Shown here piece after piece: positions 41,698-50,660 of a stretch of DNA of 64,000 bases. The stretch comes from Bacillus sp. FJAT-25509 (lineage in GTDB: Bacteria > Bacillota > Bacilli > Bacillales > Bacillaceae_G): NCBI RefSeq assembly GCF_001420605.1, contig NZ_LJIZ01000032.1:1-64000 (forward strand). The letters are read 5' to 3'. Each line of letters starts with the position of its first letter. Within the stretch, counting starts at the first letter, position 1. Made by a program: the position numbers and the translations under genes. Under the pieces are notes generated by a model. The model was not told where the DNA came from. It saw only the letters and a list, made by a program, of their open reading frames with translations, and ran no database searches.

Positions 41698-42907
41698 ACT
41701 AAATTACAAAAAAATTATGCTCTTAGGATTTGGATTTTTTGCAATCAGTCTTACTTGGTCAGTCTATAATGCTTTTATGCCAAAACTTTTAAGTGATTAT
41801 ATAAAGTCATCTGCTTTAATCGGATTTATTATGACGTTTGATAATTATTTTGCATTATTTTTACAACCTGCCGTTGGAATGTATAGTGATCGTTTAGATA
41901 CACGATTTGGTAGAAGAATGCCATTTCTAATGATCGGTATGCCTCTTGCAGCAATATTTACCTTTTTAATTCCAGTGCATAAAACACTTTTTATGTTAAT
42001 CTTTTTTATTGTGTTTATGAATTTAAGTATGAGTATTTTCCGTTCTCCAGTTATAGCACTTATGCCTGATTTAACAAGAGTTGAACAAAGAAGTAAAGCG
42101 AATAGCGTCATTAATTTTATGGGTGGAATTGGTGCCTTAATTGCATTCTTTATTGGTTCAATTTTGTGGGATCTAAATAAAGGATTTCCTTTTTACTTAG
42201 CAGGATTTTTAATGTTAGTTAGTTTTCTAATTCTTTTTTTCTTTATTAGAGAAAAAAGAGATGTTCTAAATTATGAGCAAGCTGAAGAAAAGGTGAAATT
42301 AAGAGAAGGTTTCCGTTCAGCCATTCAGAATAAAAGTGTATTATTTCTATTATTAGCAATTCTGAGTTGGTTCACGGGATTTAATGGAATTGAGACCTTT
42401 TTTACACGTTATGGAGAAGTTTATTTAGGGGTAAAGGTTAGTGCAGCGGCATTTTCATTTGCTTTCATCTCATTAGCATTTTTAATCTTTGCAATTCCTG
42501 CTGGGTTCATTGGAACAAAAATTGGTAAGAAACGTAGCATATTAATTGGTATATTTGGAATCATGATTGGGTTTATTGTTTTATTTTTCTTAAAGGATTT
42601 ATTATACATTCGAATAGTCTTTTTGGTTATGGGATGTTTTTGGGCATTAGTGAACATTAATTCATATCCTTTTTTAGCTGAGATGGCACCGATTGGGTTT
42701 ATTGGAACTTTCACAGGTTTATATTATTTATTCTCATCGATTGCCAATATTATTTCACCCCCATTTTTAGGTGCAATTATGGATCTAATTGGATTCAAAT
42801 TCATGTTCTTGTATGGTTTTTTCTTTATTACAGTATCATTCTTTATGATGCTTAAAGTAAAAGACAATCATAAAACAGTCGAAAAAAATTCAAATGCATC
42901 TATTTAA
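41690..42907 (+). CDS. MFS transporter, SLC45-like
   Basis: This 405-residue transporter has 12 predicted membrane helices. The loop motif SDRLDTRFGRRMPFLMIGMP between helices 2 and 3 and the equivalent GFIGTKIGKKRSILIG in the second half are classic MFS signatures. The first is close to that of SLC45-type sucrose/maltose transporters. It may import a sugar or nucleoside. It starts inside the 23-residue leader frame. deoC lies 142 bases downstream, but a shared transcript is uncertain. Confidence 0.87.
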   Translation: MTKLNYKKIMLLGFGFFAISLTWSVYNAFMPKLLSDYIKSSALIGFIMTFDNYFALFLQPAVGMYSDRLDTRFGRRMPFLMIGMPLAAIFTFLIPVHKTLFMLIFFIVFMNLSMSIFRSPVIALMPDLTRVEQRSKANSVINFMGGIGALIAFFIGSILWDLNKGFPFYLAGFLMLVSFLILFFFIREKRDVLNYEQAEEKVKLREGFRSAIQNKSVLFLLLAILSWFTGFNGIETFFTRYGEVYLGVKVSAAAFSFAFISLAFLIFAIPAGFIGTKIGKKRSILIGIFGIMIGFIVLFFLKDLLYIRIVFLVMGCFWALVNINSYPFLAEMAPIGFIGTFTGLYYLFSSIANIISPPFLGAIMDLIGFKFMFLYGFFFITVSFFMMLKVKDNHKTVEKNSNASI

Positions 42908-43049
42908 ATTTGATGCTTTGAATTTTTTTTAATAGTTATTAAATCGTTTCACATAATTAAAATTAAAAAACAAATAATAATGAATGCTGATATTTCAGTG
43001 TCTTTAAAAGAGTAATTTTGAAAAAAACAAAAGTTAGGAGCACTACAAA

Positions 43050-43721
43050 ATGACAACTAATATCAATAAATTGATTGATCATACAGTTTTAAAACCTGAA
43101 ACAACTAAATCTCAAATTGAAAAATTATGTCAAGAAGCAAAAGAACATAATTTTGCTTCGGTTTGTGTGAATCCAACTTGGGTCAGTCATTGTGCAAGTT
43201 TGTTAAAGGGCTCTGAAGTTTTGGTTTGTACTGTTATTGGATTTCCTTTAGGCGCGAATACAAAAGAAACAAAAGCGTTTGAAACTAAGAATGCAATTGA
43301 AAATGGAGCCGGGGAAGTAGATATGGTGATTAATATCGGAGCTTTAAAAGATAAGGACTATGATACTGTTGAACAAGATATAGCAGCAGTTGTAAATGCA
43401 GCAAAAGATAAAGCGTTAGTAAAAGTAATTATCGAAACAAGTCTGTTAACGAATGAAGAAAAAGAAATGGCTTCTAAGCTTTCTGTAAAAGCCGGAGCAG
43501 ATTTCGTTAAAACATCTACAGGATTTTCAACTGGTGGTGCAACTGTAGAGGATGTAGCATTAATGAGAAAAACAGTTGGACCTGATATTGGAGTTAAAGC
43601 ATCAGGAGGAGTACGCGATCTAGCAAGTGTAAATGAAATGGTTAAAGCTGGGGCAACTCGAATTGGTACAAGTAATGGAATCACGATTGTCCAAGGAAAC
43701 GTAGCGACAGAAGGCTATTGA
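43050..43721 (+). CDS. deoC: deoxyribose-phosphate aldolase
   Basis: This enzyme splits 2-deoxyribose-5-phosphate into glyceraldehyde-3-phosphate and acetaldehyde in deoxynucleoside breakdown. The 223-residue protein has [20 protein letters not shown] (6-25), [20 protein letters not shown], the [10 protein letters not shown] strand and the Schiff-base lysine motif [14 protein letters not shown], then [26 protein letters not shown] precedes the ATG. It stands just before rpsU, as I remember it in some cereus-like genomes. Confidence 0.95.
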   Translation: MTTNINKLIDHTVLKPETTKSQIEKLCQEAKEHNFASVCVNPTWVSHCASLLKGSEVLVCTVIGFPLGANTKETKAFETKNAIENGAGEVDMVINIGALKDKDYDTVEQDIAAVVNAAKDKALVKVIIETSLLTNEEKEMASKLSVKAGADFVKTSTGFSTGGATVEDVALMRKTVGPDIGVKASGGVRDLASVNEMVKAGATRIGTSNGITIVQGNVATEGY

Positions 43722-43884
43722 TTCCTTTTAATGGTAAAGGGTGTTAAGTTTCAAACTTGACATTTACCTGTTGACCTATCAATAGTTTATGTATTATAAT
43801 CGTAAAAGACATGTGGAAAAGGGTTTCTTTTTTTACAGTGTTTTATTGATTGTAAGTGGTAGCTTGGAGGGAGGGAAAAGTAAG

Positions 43885-44058
43885 ATGTCTAAAACAGTCG
43901 TTCGTAAAAACGAATCTTTAGAAGATGCTCTTCGTCGTTTTAAACGTTCAGTTTCTAAAACTGGTACGCTACAAGAAGCAAGAAAACGCGAATTTTATGA
44001 AAAGCCAAGTGTAAAACGTAAGAAAAAATCAGAGGCAGCGAGAAAACGTAAATTCTAA
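43885..44058 (+). CDS. rpsU: 30S ribosomal protein S21
   Basis: This 57-residue basic ribosomal protein starts [20 protein letters not shown] and has [20 protein letters not shown] and a Lys/Arg-rich tail ending RKRKF. It binds the 30S subunit near the anti-Shine-Dalgarno region. The start is set by GGAGGGAGGGAAAAG upstream; the longer frame from 43789 has no basis. It forms an operon with yqeY 14 bases downstream. Confidence 0.97.
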
Positions 44059-44072
44059 GAGAGGGTGTTACT

Positions 44073-44522
44073 ATGAGTCTTCTCGAACGTTTGAATTCAG
44101 ATATGAAACAAGCGATGAAGGAAAAAAACAAAGACAAGTTAGCAGTTATTCGAATGGTGAAAGCGTCATTACAAAATGAAGTAATTAGCTTAGGGAATAA
44201 TGTGACATTGTCAGCTGATCAAGAGTTAACAATTTTAACTCGTGAAGTGAAACAACGTAAAGACTCCCTCCTGGAATTCGAAAAAGCTGGTCGTCAAGAC
44301 CTTGTGGATAAATTAAAGCAAGAGTTACTGATTCTAAACGAATACTTGCCTCAACAATTATCTGAAGAGGAACTTCTTGAAATTGTACGTGCTACAATTT
44401 CAGAAGTCGGTGCTACATCAAAAGCTGACATGGGGAAAGTTATGAGTGCAGTTATGCCTAAAGTAAAAGGACAAGCTGATGGCTCTTCTGTGAATAAAGC
44501 TGTAGCAAGTCTGTTAAAATAA
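44073..44522 (+). CDS. yqeY: GatB/YqeY domain protein
   Basis: This 149-residue protein is the YqeY family, with [20 protein letters not shown] at the start, [15 protein letters not shown], a central [20 protein letters not shown] and a C-terminal [20 protein letters not shown]. It resembles the tRNA-binding tail of the GatB amidotransferase subunit; its own role is unclear. AGAGAGGGTGTTACT precedes the ATG. A strong terminator follows immediately. Confidence 0.95.
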   Translation: MSLLERLNSDMKQAMKEKNKDKLAVIRMVKASLQNEVISLGNNVTLSADQELTILTREVKQRKDSLLEFEKAGRQDLVDKLKQELLILNEYLPQQLSEEELLEIVRATISEVGATSKADMGKVMSAVMPKVKGQADGSSVNKAVASLLK

Positions 44523-44556
44523 ACGTCTATTTTTAGACGTTTATTTTTTTTTTTTG
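44521..44556 (+). terminator. rho-independent terminator
   Basis: AAACGTCTA pairs with TAGACGTTT across a four-base loop, followed by a T-rich tail of about 14 residues. It ends the rpsU-yqeY transcript. Confidence 0.88.
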
Positions 44557-44586
44557 TTTTTGGGATGAATGGCTGTATATGGAATT

Positions 44587-44755
44587 GCGATTGTTAAAGA
44601 GTGTGCAAATAAAATGATTGAAACTGCAATTAAATTCCTTGGAAGTGCAAATAAAATCTTCGAAAGTACAATTAATATCTTCGAAAGTACAATTAATATC
44701 TTCGAAACTGCAAATAAAAAAATCAAAACTGCAATTAACTCCTTAAAAATGATTG
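44587..44755 (+). repeat. 21-bp repeat array C (seven to eight units)
   Basis: Units start at 44605, 44626, 44647, 44668, 44689, 44710 and 44731, exactly 21 bases apart, after a degenerate unit at 44587. The consensus is GCAAWTAAAATCTTCGAAAG plus T, with ACAATTAAT variants. The core GCAAWTAAA is shared with arrays A and B, while the second half differs. It lies directly downstream of the yqeY terminator. Confidence 0.93.
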
Positions 44756-45029
44756 CTTCACTCGAATAAATCACATTAGTTTGCTGACTTTTTACGATAA
44801 CAATACCGTTCACTAAAAAAAACTTAATTTCTTATAAAACTGTTAAGTATTCTCCTCCACCAGCCTACATCTGCACCATTTTCAGTCTTGGTGTAAACTT
44901 TATCCTTTAATTGCGCTCCACACATATCCAGTTAGTGTGTCCTGAACTAGTTTAAGATCCTGCACTTAACCAATTTGATTTGAAAGTAAATTTAATTGAA
45001 ATTTGCATAATCCAGTTTGGAGAAAACGC

Positions 45030-45061
45030 AACCGAGAATAGCTATTTGCTCTCGTTTTTTT
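45030..45061 (+). terminator. terminator, first of a twin pair
   Basis: ACCGAGAATAGCTATTTGCT is followed by CTCGTTTTTTT, forming a CGAGA/TCTCG-based hairpin. No gene ends just upstream. A near copy stands at 45703, so the Fnr-type gene lies between the two. Confidence 0.7.
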
Positions 45062-45116
45062 GCAATATAAATTAATGGAAAAAATATTAATTTTTTAGTC
45101 TAAATTTAACTAAGTG

Positions 45117-45132
45117 TGTGATTTATATCACA
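45117..45132 (+). promoter_or_regulatory. Fnr/Crp-type binding site
   Basis: TGTGA-TTTATA-TCACA is a perfect match to the Fnr box. Its centre (45124.5) lies 41.5 bases before the start site expected from the -10 box TATGAT at 45154-45159. This is the classic spacing of an anaerobically activated promoter. Confidence 0.75.
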
Positions 45133-45153
45133 TATAGAATTAATTTTATTCGG

Positions 45154-45159
45154 TATGAT
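45154..45159 (+). promoter_or_regulatory. -10 element of the Fnr-type promoter
   Basis: TATGAT with a start site expected near 45166. It makes the upstream in-frame ATG at 45155 impossible as a translation start and supports the start at 45218. Confidence 0.6.
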
Positions 45160-45217
45160 GAATTTAGATGAACAATGCATTTGTTTATCATCCACTTGTA
45201 AAGGAGAGATGGGAATA

Positions 45218-45682
45218 ATGACACCGTTCGGGGATTTACACAATGATTTAGGTGGAATAGCATTTGCTTTAGGTTGGTTAATAATAGTCGTACCATTCGC
45301 GTTTACATTAATCTTTATTACGAAAGAGATGGCAATAGGTGACGAAGAACGATTACAAGATGAGATTAAACAAGGGGTTCATGATTATGCTAGAACAAAT
45401 AAAGAACTATTCATAACAGAAACATATGATACACCACAAATTGATACATCTATGACTAAAAGGCCGTTACCAATTAAGTTGTTAGGTATTATAGTAAGTG
45501 TACTCATCACCTATGTTACAGTCAAAGGGATTTACGGTGATGGGAATAGTGATCTAACTTCAATAGGTCTTGTAGTAATGTGGAGTCTATTCTTTCTCAC
45601 ACAAGGGGTTCTTTGGTGGGTTACTACTTCACAAGGAAAACAAGATGTTTATCAAGATGTTACAATCCAAAGAAGAATGTAA
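45218..45682 (+). CDS. Fnr-controlled membrane protein of unknown function
   Basis: This 154-residue protein starts at ATG 45218 after AAAGGAGAG (an ATG at 45209 is an alternative). It has one N-terminal membrane segment (IAFALGWLIIVVPFAFTLIF), a charged loop (AIGDEERLQDEIKQGVHDYA) and two further segments (LPIKLLGIIVSVLITYVTVK, LTSIGLVVMWSLFFLTQGVL). I recognise no family. Its promoter carries a perfect Fnr box, so expression under oxygen limitation is expected. It lies between twin terminators, in the place where B. subtilis has nfeD-floA-yqfB. Confidence 0.75.
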   Translation: MTPFGDLHNDLGGIAFALGWLIIVVPFAFTLIFITKEMAIGDEERLQDEIKQGVHDYARTNKELFITETYDTPQIDTSMTKRPLPIKLLGIIVSVLITYVTVKGIYGDGNSDLTSIGLVVMWSLFFLTQGVLWWVTTSQGKQDVYQDVTIQRRM

Positions 45683-45702
45683 AAACGTAAATAAAATATT
45701 TC

Positions 45703-45737
45703 AACCGAGAATAGTATTTGTTCTCGGTTTTATTTTT
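45703..45737 (+). terminator. terminator, second of a twin pair
   Basis: ACCGAGAATAGTATTTGTTC is followed by TCGGTTTTATTTTTG, pairing ACCGAGAA with TTCTCGGT. It is the near copy of the hairpin at 45030. Confidence 0.82.
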
Positions 45738-45991
45738 GTATCAAAAGATTTGGCTGTAACTTCAATGCTATAACTAAAAAATTAACTTCTTAATCATTTG
45801 GTTTGTTATCCGCACCCCATCTAGACGCCAGTACCCATAAATCTCAATTTCCTCACTAAAATTTAAAATCAATAAACCCTACTTTTATAAAATCCAAATA
45901 TTCATCTTAAATTTCCATTGCCTTTTTCTTTTTATATCATACCTTCTCAGAAATCATCATAAATATGATATGAAAGGGGGAGGAGTCTATC
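45738..45991. other. region before yqfC
   Basis: No gene is visible. A CATCATAAATA motif near 45955-45965, after TATATCAT, could be part of the sigma-E promoter expected for yqfCD, but the spacing is not ideal. Confidence 0.35.
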
Positions 45992-46273
45992 TTGAAAAGA
46001 TTAGCGCATAATTTAAAAACATGGATGTCAAGTAAGATGGACTTACCACCAGATGTACTATTGGAATTGCCACGTATTACGATGTTAGGTCAACTACATA
46101 TTTATATTGAAAACCATAGAGGGTTACTTGTGTACTCAGACAATGAATTGCGTTTGTTAATGAAGCAGGGGCAGTTGTTGATTAAAGGGAAAGATTTTGT
46201 TTTGAAGACGATGTTGCCTGAGGAGATTTTGTTGGAAGGCGAAATTGAGCATGTGTATTTTATTAATGAATAG
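45992..46273 (+). CDS. yqfC: sporulation protein YqfC
   Basis: This 93-residue protein, the same length as B. subtilis YqfC, starts at TTG after GGGGGAGGAGTCTATC. It has LAHNLKTWMSSKMDLPPDVL, LPRITMLGQLHIYIENHRGL and a C-terminal GKDFVLKTMLPEEILLEGEI. It belongs to the YabP/YqfC family made in the mother cell. It pairs with yqfD. Confidence 0.92.
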   Translation: MKRLAHNLKTWMSSKMDLPPDVLLELPRITMLGQLHIYIENHRGLLVYSDNELRLLMKQGQLLIKGKDFVLKTMLPEEILLEGEIEHVYFINE

Positions 46274-46320
46274 CATCTAGAACTTACACCATGATCAGTC
46301 TAATGACATGGGGGATTAGG

Positions 46321-47508
46321 ATGAAAAACCAATGGACTTCAAATCTTACAGGGATGGTTCAAGTAAAAGTGATTGGGCTTGGACCAGAACGTTTTTTAAA
46401 TGAGTGTATGCGTAAGGGGATTCCACTTCGTGATGTGAAGAAAAGTGGAACAAATTCGATTACGTTTACAATTGAGTTGAAAGATTATAAACGGATCAAG
46501 AATATTCCTCGGAAAAAAGAATATAAAGTATATTTTATTGGCCGGAAGGGGCTTCCTTTTGAAGTTAGACGAGCTTGGAAGTATTTTGGATTTGTTATGG
46601 GTGTTGTTGGCTTTTTATTAGTTTTGTTTTTACTTTCAAATATGGTTTGGAGAATTGATATAAAAGGTGCTTCACCTGAAGTTGAGTATAAACTTCGGAA
46701 AGATTTAACTGCGATGGGTGTTAAGACTGGCGCATCTCAATTTACTTTACCTAGAATGCAAACGATCCAGAAAAAGCTACAAGATGAGAATCCAACATTA
46801 ACCTGGATTGGTGTACAATTAAATGGGACTACCTTTCATTTTGAGGTGGTTGAAAAGCACATACCTAAACCTGAGAAGGCATTAAGTCCACGTCATATTA
46901 TTGCAAGTGAAGAAGCTGTTATTTCAAGCATGTTTGTTGAAAAAGGGAAACCTCTTGTAGTAAAGAATGATTTTGTGAAAAAAGGTCAAATATTAGTATC
47001 TGGAATAATCGGTACGGAAGAACATCCTATTTTAGTACCAGCTGTTGGCAAAATCATGGGAGAAGTTTGGCGAGAGGAAATTATTAGTGTCCCTTTAGAT
47101 ACTCCTTTTACGGTGCTTACAGGAGAAAGAAAAACTAGTTATTATATCGGAACAAAGGAAAATAAAATAAAATTTTGGGGATTTGATAAGAATAAATATA
47201 AGTCTTTTGAAGATGAAAGTAGTTCGTATCAATTTAAATTTATAAAATGGAAATTGCCGATTTTTTTTAGTAAAAAAACAATTCTGGAAAGTGAAAAATA
47301 TGTTAGAACATACTCTAAAGTGCAGGCTGCACAACTTGGAAAAGAAATTGGGAAGAAGGAATTAATGAAAAAGTTAAGTCCGGATGCCAAGATTTTACAA
47401 GAAAAAGTTTTGCACGAGTCAATAGACAATGGTAAAGTTAATTTAAGAATGTATTATAAAGTTTTAGAAGATATCACAAAAACGAAAACTATTGTTCAAG
47501 GGGACTAA
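46321..47508 (+). CDS. yqfD: sporulation protein YqfD
   Basis: This 395-residue protein starts at ATG 46321 (MKNQWTSNLTGMVQVKVIGL) after a GGGGGATTAGG ribosome binding site. It has one membrane segment near residue 95 (FGFVMGVVGFLLVLFLLSNM) and a long extracytoplasmic part with WIGVQLNGTTFHFEVVEK. It is the stage IV sporulation-type YqfD family, expected in the outer forespore membrane. phoH follows five bases later. Confidence 0.93.
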   Translation: MKNQWTSNLTGMVQVKVIGLGPERFLNECMRKGIPLRDVKKSGTNSITFTIELKDYKRIKNIPRKKEYKVYFIGRKGLPFEVRRAWKYFGFVMGVVGFLLVLFLLSNMVWRIDIKGASPEVEYKLRKDLTAMGVKTGASQFTLPRMQTIQKKLQDENPTLTWIGVQLNGTTFHFEVVEKHIPKPEKALSPRHIIASEEAVISSMFVEKGKPLVVKNDFVKKGQILVSGIIGTEEHPILVPAVGKIMGEVWREEIISVPLDTPFTVLTGERKTSYYIGTKENKIKFWGFDKNKYKSFEDESSSYQFKFIKWKLPIFFSKKTILESEKYVRTYSKVQAAQLGKEIGKKELMKKLSPDAKILQEKVLHESIDNGKVNLRMYYKVLEDITKTKTIVQGD

Positions 47509-47512
47509 AGTA

Positions 47513-48475
47513 ATGCCAGAACAACTACTAACGATTAATCAACAACTAGAGGATCCAAACGAAGCAATTGCCTTATTTGGTACAAACGATAAGCATCTAG
47601 AAATAATTGAGAATTTGCTTGATGTTAAGATTGTGTCACGTGGTCAATCTGTACAAGTTTCAGGTACGAATGAAGATGTGAAAACTGTTGAGCAAATCAT
47701 TCAAGCTCTTTTAGAGGTTATTCGAAATGGAGTGAGTATTACATCGAGGGATGTTACATACTCAATTCAGATGGCTAAAGAAGGAAGGCTGTCATCATTT
47801 GCTAGGTTGTATGACGAAGAAATTATTAAGAATTCAAAAGGAAAACCAATTCGAGTTAAGACTTTTGGACAAAGACATTATCTTCGTGCAATTCAATCAA
47901 ATGATTTAGTATTTGGAATTGGACCTGCTGGTACAGGTAAAACATATCTTGCAGTTGTCATGGCTGTTCAAGCATTAAAAAATAATAAAGTAAGTAAAAT
48001 TATTTTAACAAGACCTGCTGTGGAAGCTGGAGAAAGTTTAGGATTTTTACCAGGAGATTTAAAGGAAAAGGTTGACCCATATTTAAGACCACTGTATGAT
48101 GCTCTACACGATGTTTTAGGGCAAGAGCATACTGTGCGTTTAATTGAACGAGGAACAATTGAAATTGCACCTTTAGCTTATATGAGGGGACGTACTTTAG
48201 AAGATGCCTTTGTCATTTTGGATGAAGCTCAAAATACGACAATGGCTCAAATGAAGATGTTTTTGACCCGTTTAGGATTTGGCTCTAAAATGGTTATTAC
48301 AGGTGACCCTTCACAAATTGATTTACCTAAAGGAGTAAAGTCGGGTTTAGTATCAGCTCAACATACACTTAAAGGTGTAGAGGGCATTGGTATGACGATC
48401 TTGGAACAAACTGACGTAGTACGTCACCCACTTGTACAAAAGATTATTCAAGCTTATGATTTAGCAAAAGAATGA
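47513..48475 (+). CDS. phoH: PhoH-like ATPase
   Basis: This 320-residue P-loop ATPase has Walker A GPAGTGKT (137-144), Walker B AFVILDEAQN and the PhoH signature RGRTLEDAFV. It also has a short N-terminal KH-like region (HLEIIENLLDVKIVSRGQSV). PhoH proteins are linked to RNA metabolism, and the neighbour ybeY points to ribosomal RNA work. The start at 47513 follows AAGGGGAC; the longer frame is rejected. A terminator follows. Confidence 0.95.
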   Translation: MPEQLLTINQQLEDPNEAIALFGTNDKHLEIIENLLDVKIVSRGQSVQVSGTNEDVKTVEQIIQALLEVIRNGVSITSRDVTYSIQMAKEGRLSSFARLYDEEIIKNSKGKPIRVKTFGQRHYLRAIQSNDLVFGIGPAGTGKTYLAVVMAVQALKNNKVSKIILTRPAVEAGESLGFLPGDLKEKVDPYLRPLYDALHDVLGQEHTVRLIERGTIEIAPLAYMRGRTLEDAFVILDEAQNTTMAQMKMFLTRLGFGSKMVITGDPSQIDLPKGVKSGLVSAQHTLKGVEGIGMTILEQTDVVRHPLVQKIIQAYDLAKE

Positions 48476-48482
48476 TTCGTAG

Positions 48483-48516
48483 TGACCCTACATTGATAGG
48501 GTCATTTCGTATTTTT
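48483..48516 (+). terminator. rho-independent terminator
   Basis: TGACCCTA pairs with TAGGGTCA and is followed by TTTCGTATTTTT. It lies between phoH and pgpH. Confidence 0.75.
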
Positions 48517-48548
48517 ATGATGAGGTGCATTTCTAGAAAGGGGAAACA

Positions 48549-50651
48549 ATGAATAGTTTGCAAGCTTTAATCCAGCGTTTTAAGAATCAAACTCTTGTCA
48601 TATTACTATGTACCATTGCATTCAGCTTATTAAGTTTTCTTCTTTTAGTTAGTCATGTTAGACCGGTAAAATACGACATTCAGCTATTATCAATTGCTGA
48701 TGATAATATTTATTCACCTATCACGATTGAGGATAAAGGAGCTACAGCTAAAAAGCGACAAGAGGCTGAATCAAGAGTTGAGGATGTATATAAATACGAG
48801 GAAAGTTATACACAAAAGCGTATTGACATAGTAAATTCAATTTTTGATATTGTAACAGAAGTGAAAAACAAAAATGCAAAGAGTGATAATCCTACAGGAC
48901 AAGCATTAATTGATAAAGAAACAAGTGATGTAAAGAAAAAACTGCCTGACGACATTCGTAAAAACTTAGAAGATAGTGTATTTAGTACTTTAGTTAAATC
49001 GTCAGATGAACAGTTAAATATTACTAAAGCTTCGTTAAATACAGCTATTAATAATGTTATGTCTGAGGAAATTACTACGAGCCAAATCGAAGAATCTCGT
49101 GGAAAGCTGCGAAATGAATTATCATATGTAAGCGTTAATCCTTCACTAAAGGATGCGATGATCTCAATTGGCGATTTTGCTATTGTTCCAAACTACTTTT
49201 ATGATGTCGAAGCGACAAAAGAGAGAAGACGTCTAGAAAGTGAAAGTGTAGATAGTGTCTATATTTTACAAGGACAAGTCTTAGTAAAAGCCGGAGAAAC
49301 AATTACAAAGGAAAAATATGATCAATTAAAATTAGTTGGTTTAATAAAAAACAAACAGTCGATTCAACCGTATATTGGATTAATTTTATTAATTGGAGTA
49401 TTGGCGTACTTCGTATTGAAGCAAACGGCAACTTTAAAAGATAAAGGGAATATATACATCGTTACATACTATAGCATTGTAATTTTTACAATCTTAATTT
49501 TGAAAATTGTAAGCTTGTTTCAAAAAGTTGAGTTTTCTGGCCTTGTATATGTAGCTCCAGTTGCGATTGGGACTTTGTTAATAAAGTTTTTATTAGGTAA
49601 TCGATATTTAATGGTTTCGTCGATTATTTTCTCTATTTGCGGTAGTTTAATGTTTAATGAAGATGTAAATGGCGCAATTAATTACTCGACTGGAATCTAT
49701 ATTTTATTTAGTTCAATCGCCGTTTTATTTTTAAATGAGGTTAAAAATAAGCGTTCAATGATTCTCCATGCTGGATTTTTAATTTCGCTTGTTAATATTG
49801 CTACTCTGTTTTCTTTGATTTTAATTCGGAATGGTCAATATTCATCTGTAGAAATTGGGATTTATTTATTAATGGGACTTACTTCTGGAGTTTTATCAAG
49901 TGTCATTACGATGGGGATTTTACCTTTTGTAGAAGATTCGTTTGGGATGGTGTCCTCATTTAAACTTGTTGAGTTGGGTAGTCCAAATCATCCTTTATTA
50001 AGAAAAATTTTATTAGAGGCTCCGGGTACATATCATCATAGTATAATGGTTGCAAATTTAGCTGAAGGTGCTTGTGAAGCGATCGGTGCAAATGGTTTGT
50101 TAGCTAGAGTTGGAGCATATTATCATGATATAGGTAAAACGAATAATCCAGGATTCTTTATAGAAAATCAAATGGGTGTTCATAATCCCCATGATCGTAT
50201 TAAACCGATTCAAAGTAAAGATATCATTTTAAGGCATGTAAGTGATGGTGTAACAATACTAAAAAAATATAATTTGCCAAAAGATATTATTGATATTGCA
50301 GCAGAGCATCACGGTACAACTTTATTAAAGTATTTTTATTACAAAGAAAAAGAGACGAATCCTGATGTTAAAGAAATTGATTTTAGATATCCTGGTCCAA
50401 AGGCTCATTCAAAGGAATCAGCAATTGTAGGAATTGCTGATAGTGTTGAAGCGGCAGTTCGTTCGTTAAAAGACCCTGATATGGAAAAAATCGAGGTATT
50501 AGTTTCTTCGATTATGCATGATCGCTTGAATGATGGTCAGTTTGCAATGTGTGAATTAAATTTAAAAGAATTATATATTGTTGAGAAATCATTGTGTGAG
50601 ACTTTAAAAGGAACTTTCCATTCAAGAATACAGTATCCAGATGAAAGATAA
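48549..50651 (+). CDS. pgpH: c-di-AMP phosphodiesterase PgpH (YqfF)
   Basis: This 700-residue membrane protein has one N-terminal membrane helix (residues 17-37), an extracytoplasmic 7TMR-HDED domain (to about 270), seven helices (275-460) and a cytoplasmic HD domain. The HD domain has YHHSIMVANLAEGACEAIGA, the HD pair in GAYYHDIGKTNNP, and a later EHHGTTLLKYFY and IADSVEAAVRSL. It hydrolyses c-di-AMP to pApA. It balances diadenylate cyclases such as the cdaS gene earlier in the window. Confidence 0.95.
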   Translation: MNSLQALIQRFKNQTLVILLCTIAFSLLSFLLLVSHVRPVKYDIQLLSIADDNIYSPITIEDKGATAKKRQEAESRVEDVYKYEESYTQKRIDIVNSIFDIVTEVKNKNAKSDNPTGQALIDKETSDVKKKLPDDIRKNLEDSVFSTLVKSSDEQLNITKASLNTAINNVMSEEITTSQIEESRGKLRNELSYVSVNPSLKDAMISIGDFAIVPNYFYDVEATKERRRLESESVDSVYILQGQVLVKAGETITKEKYDQLKLVGLIKNKQSIQPYIGLILLIGVLAYFVLKQTATLKDKGNIYIVTYYSIVIFTILILKIVSLFQKVEFSGLVYVAPVAIGTLLIKFLLGNRYLMVSSIIFSICGSLMFNEDVNGAINYSTGIYILFSSIAVLFLNEVKNKRSMILHAGFLISLVNIATLFSLILIRNGQYSSVEIGIYLLMGLTSGVLSSVITMGILPFVEDSFGMVSSFKLVELGSPNHPLLRKILLEAPGTYHHSIMVANLAEGACEAIGANGLLARVGAYYHDIGKTNNPGFFIENQMGVHNPHDRIKPIQSKDIILRHVSDGVTILKKYNLPKDIIDIAAEHHGTTLLKYFYYKEKETNPDVKEIDFRYPGPKAHSKESAIVGIADSVEAAVRSLKDPDMEKIEVLVSSIMHDRLNDGQFAMCELNLKELYIVEKSLCETLKGTFHSRIQYPDER

Positions 50652-50660
50652 GGTGAAATA

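Larger units (their letters stand above)
44756..45217. other. intergenic region with Fnr-type promoter
   Basis: After array C there is a slightly GC-richer segment (about 44830-44960), then a terminator at 45030 and the Fnr-type promoter at 45117-45159. The segment holds a 33-codon minus-strand frame (44824-44925) without a ribosome binding site. No supported gene is present. Confidence 0.45.

Noticed and set aside
44569-44769. 66-codon frame through repeat array C
   Set aside because: A 21-bp period keeps one frame open by chance. The frame has no proper ribosome binding site, and sister array B has a 20-bp period that cannot be coding.
44824-44925. 33-codon minus-strand frame, product starting MCGAQLKDKVYTKTENG
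   Set aside because: The sequence looks like a fragment of a zinc-ribbon-type protein, but there is no ribosome binding site and a stop three codons upstream. At most it is a relic.
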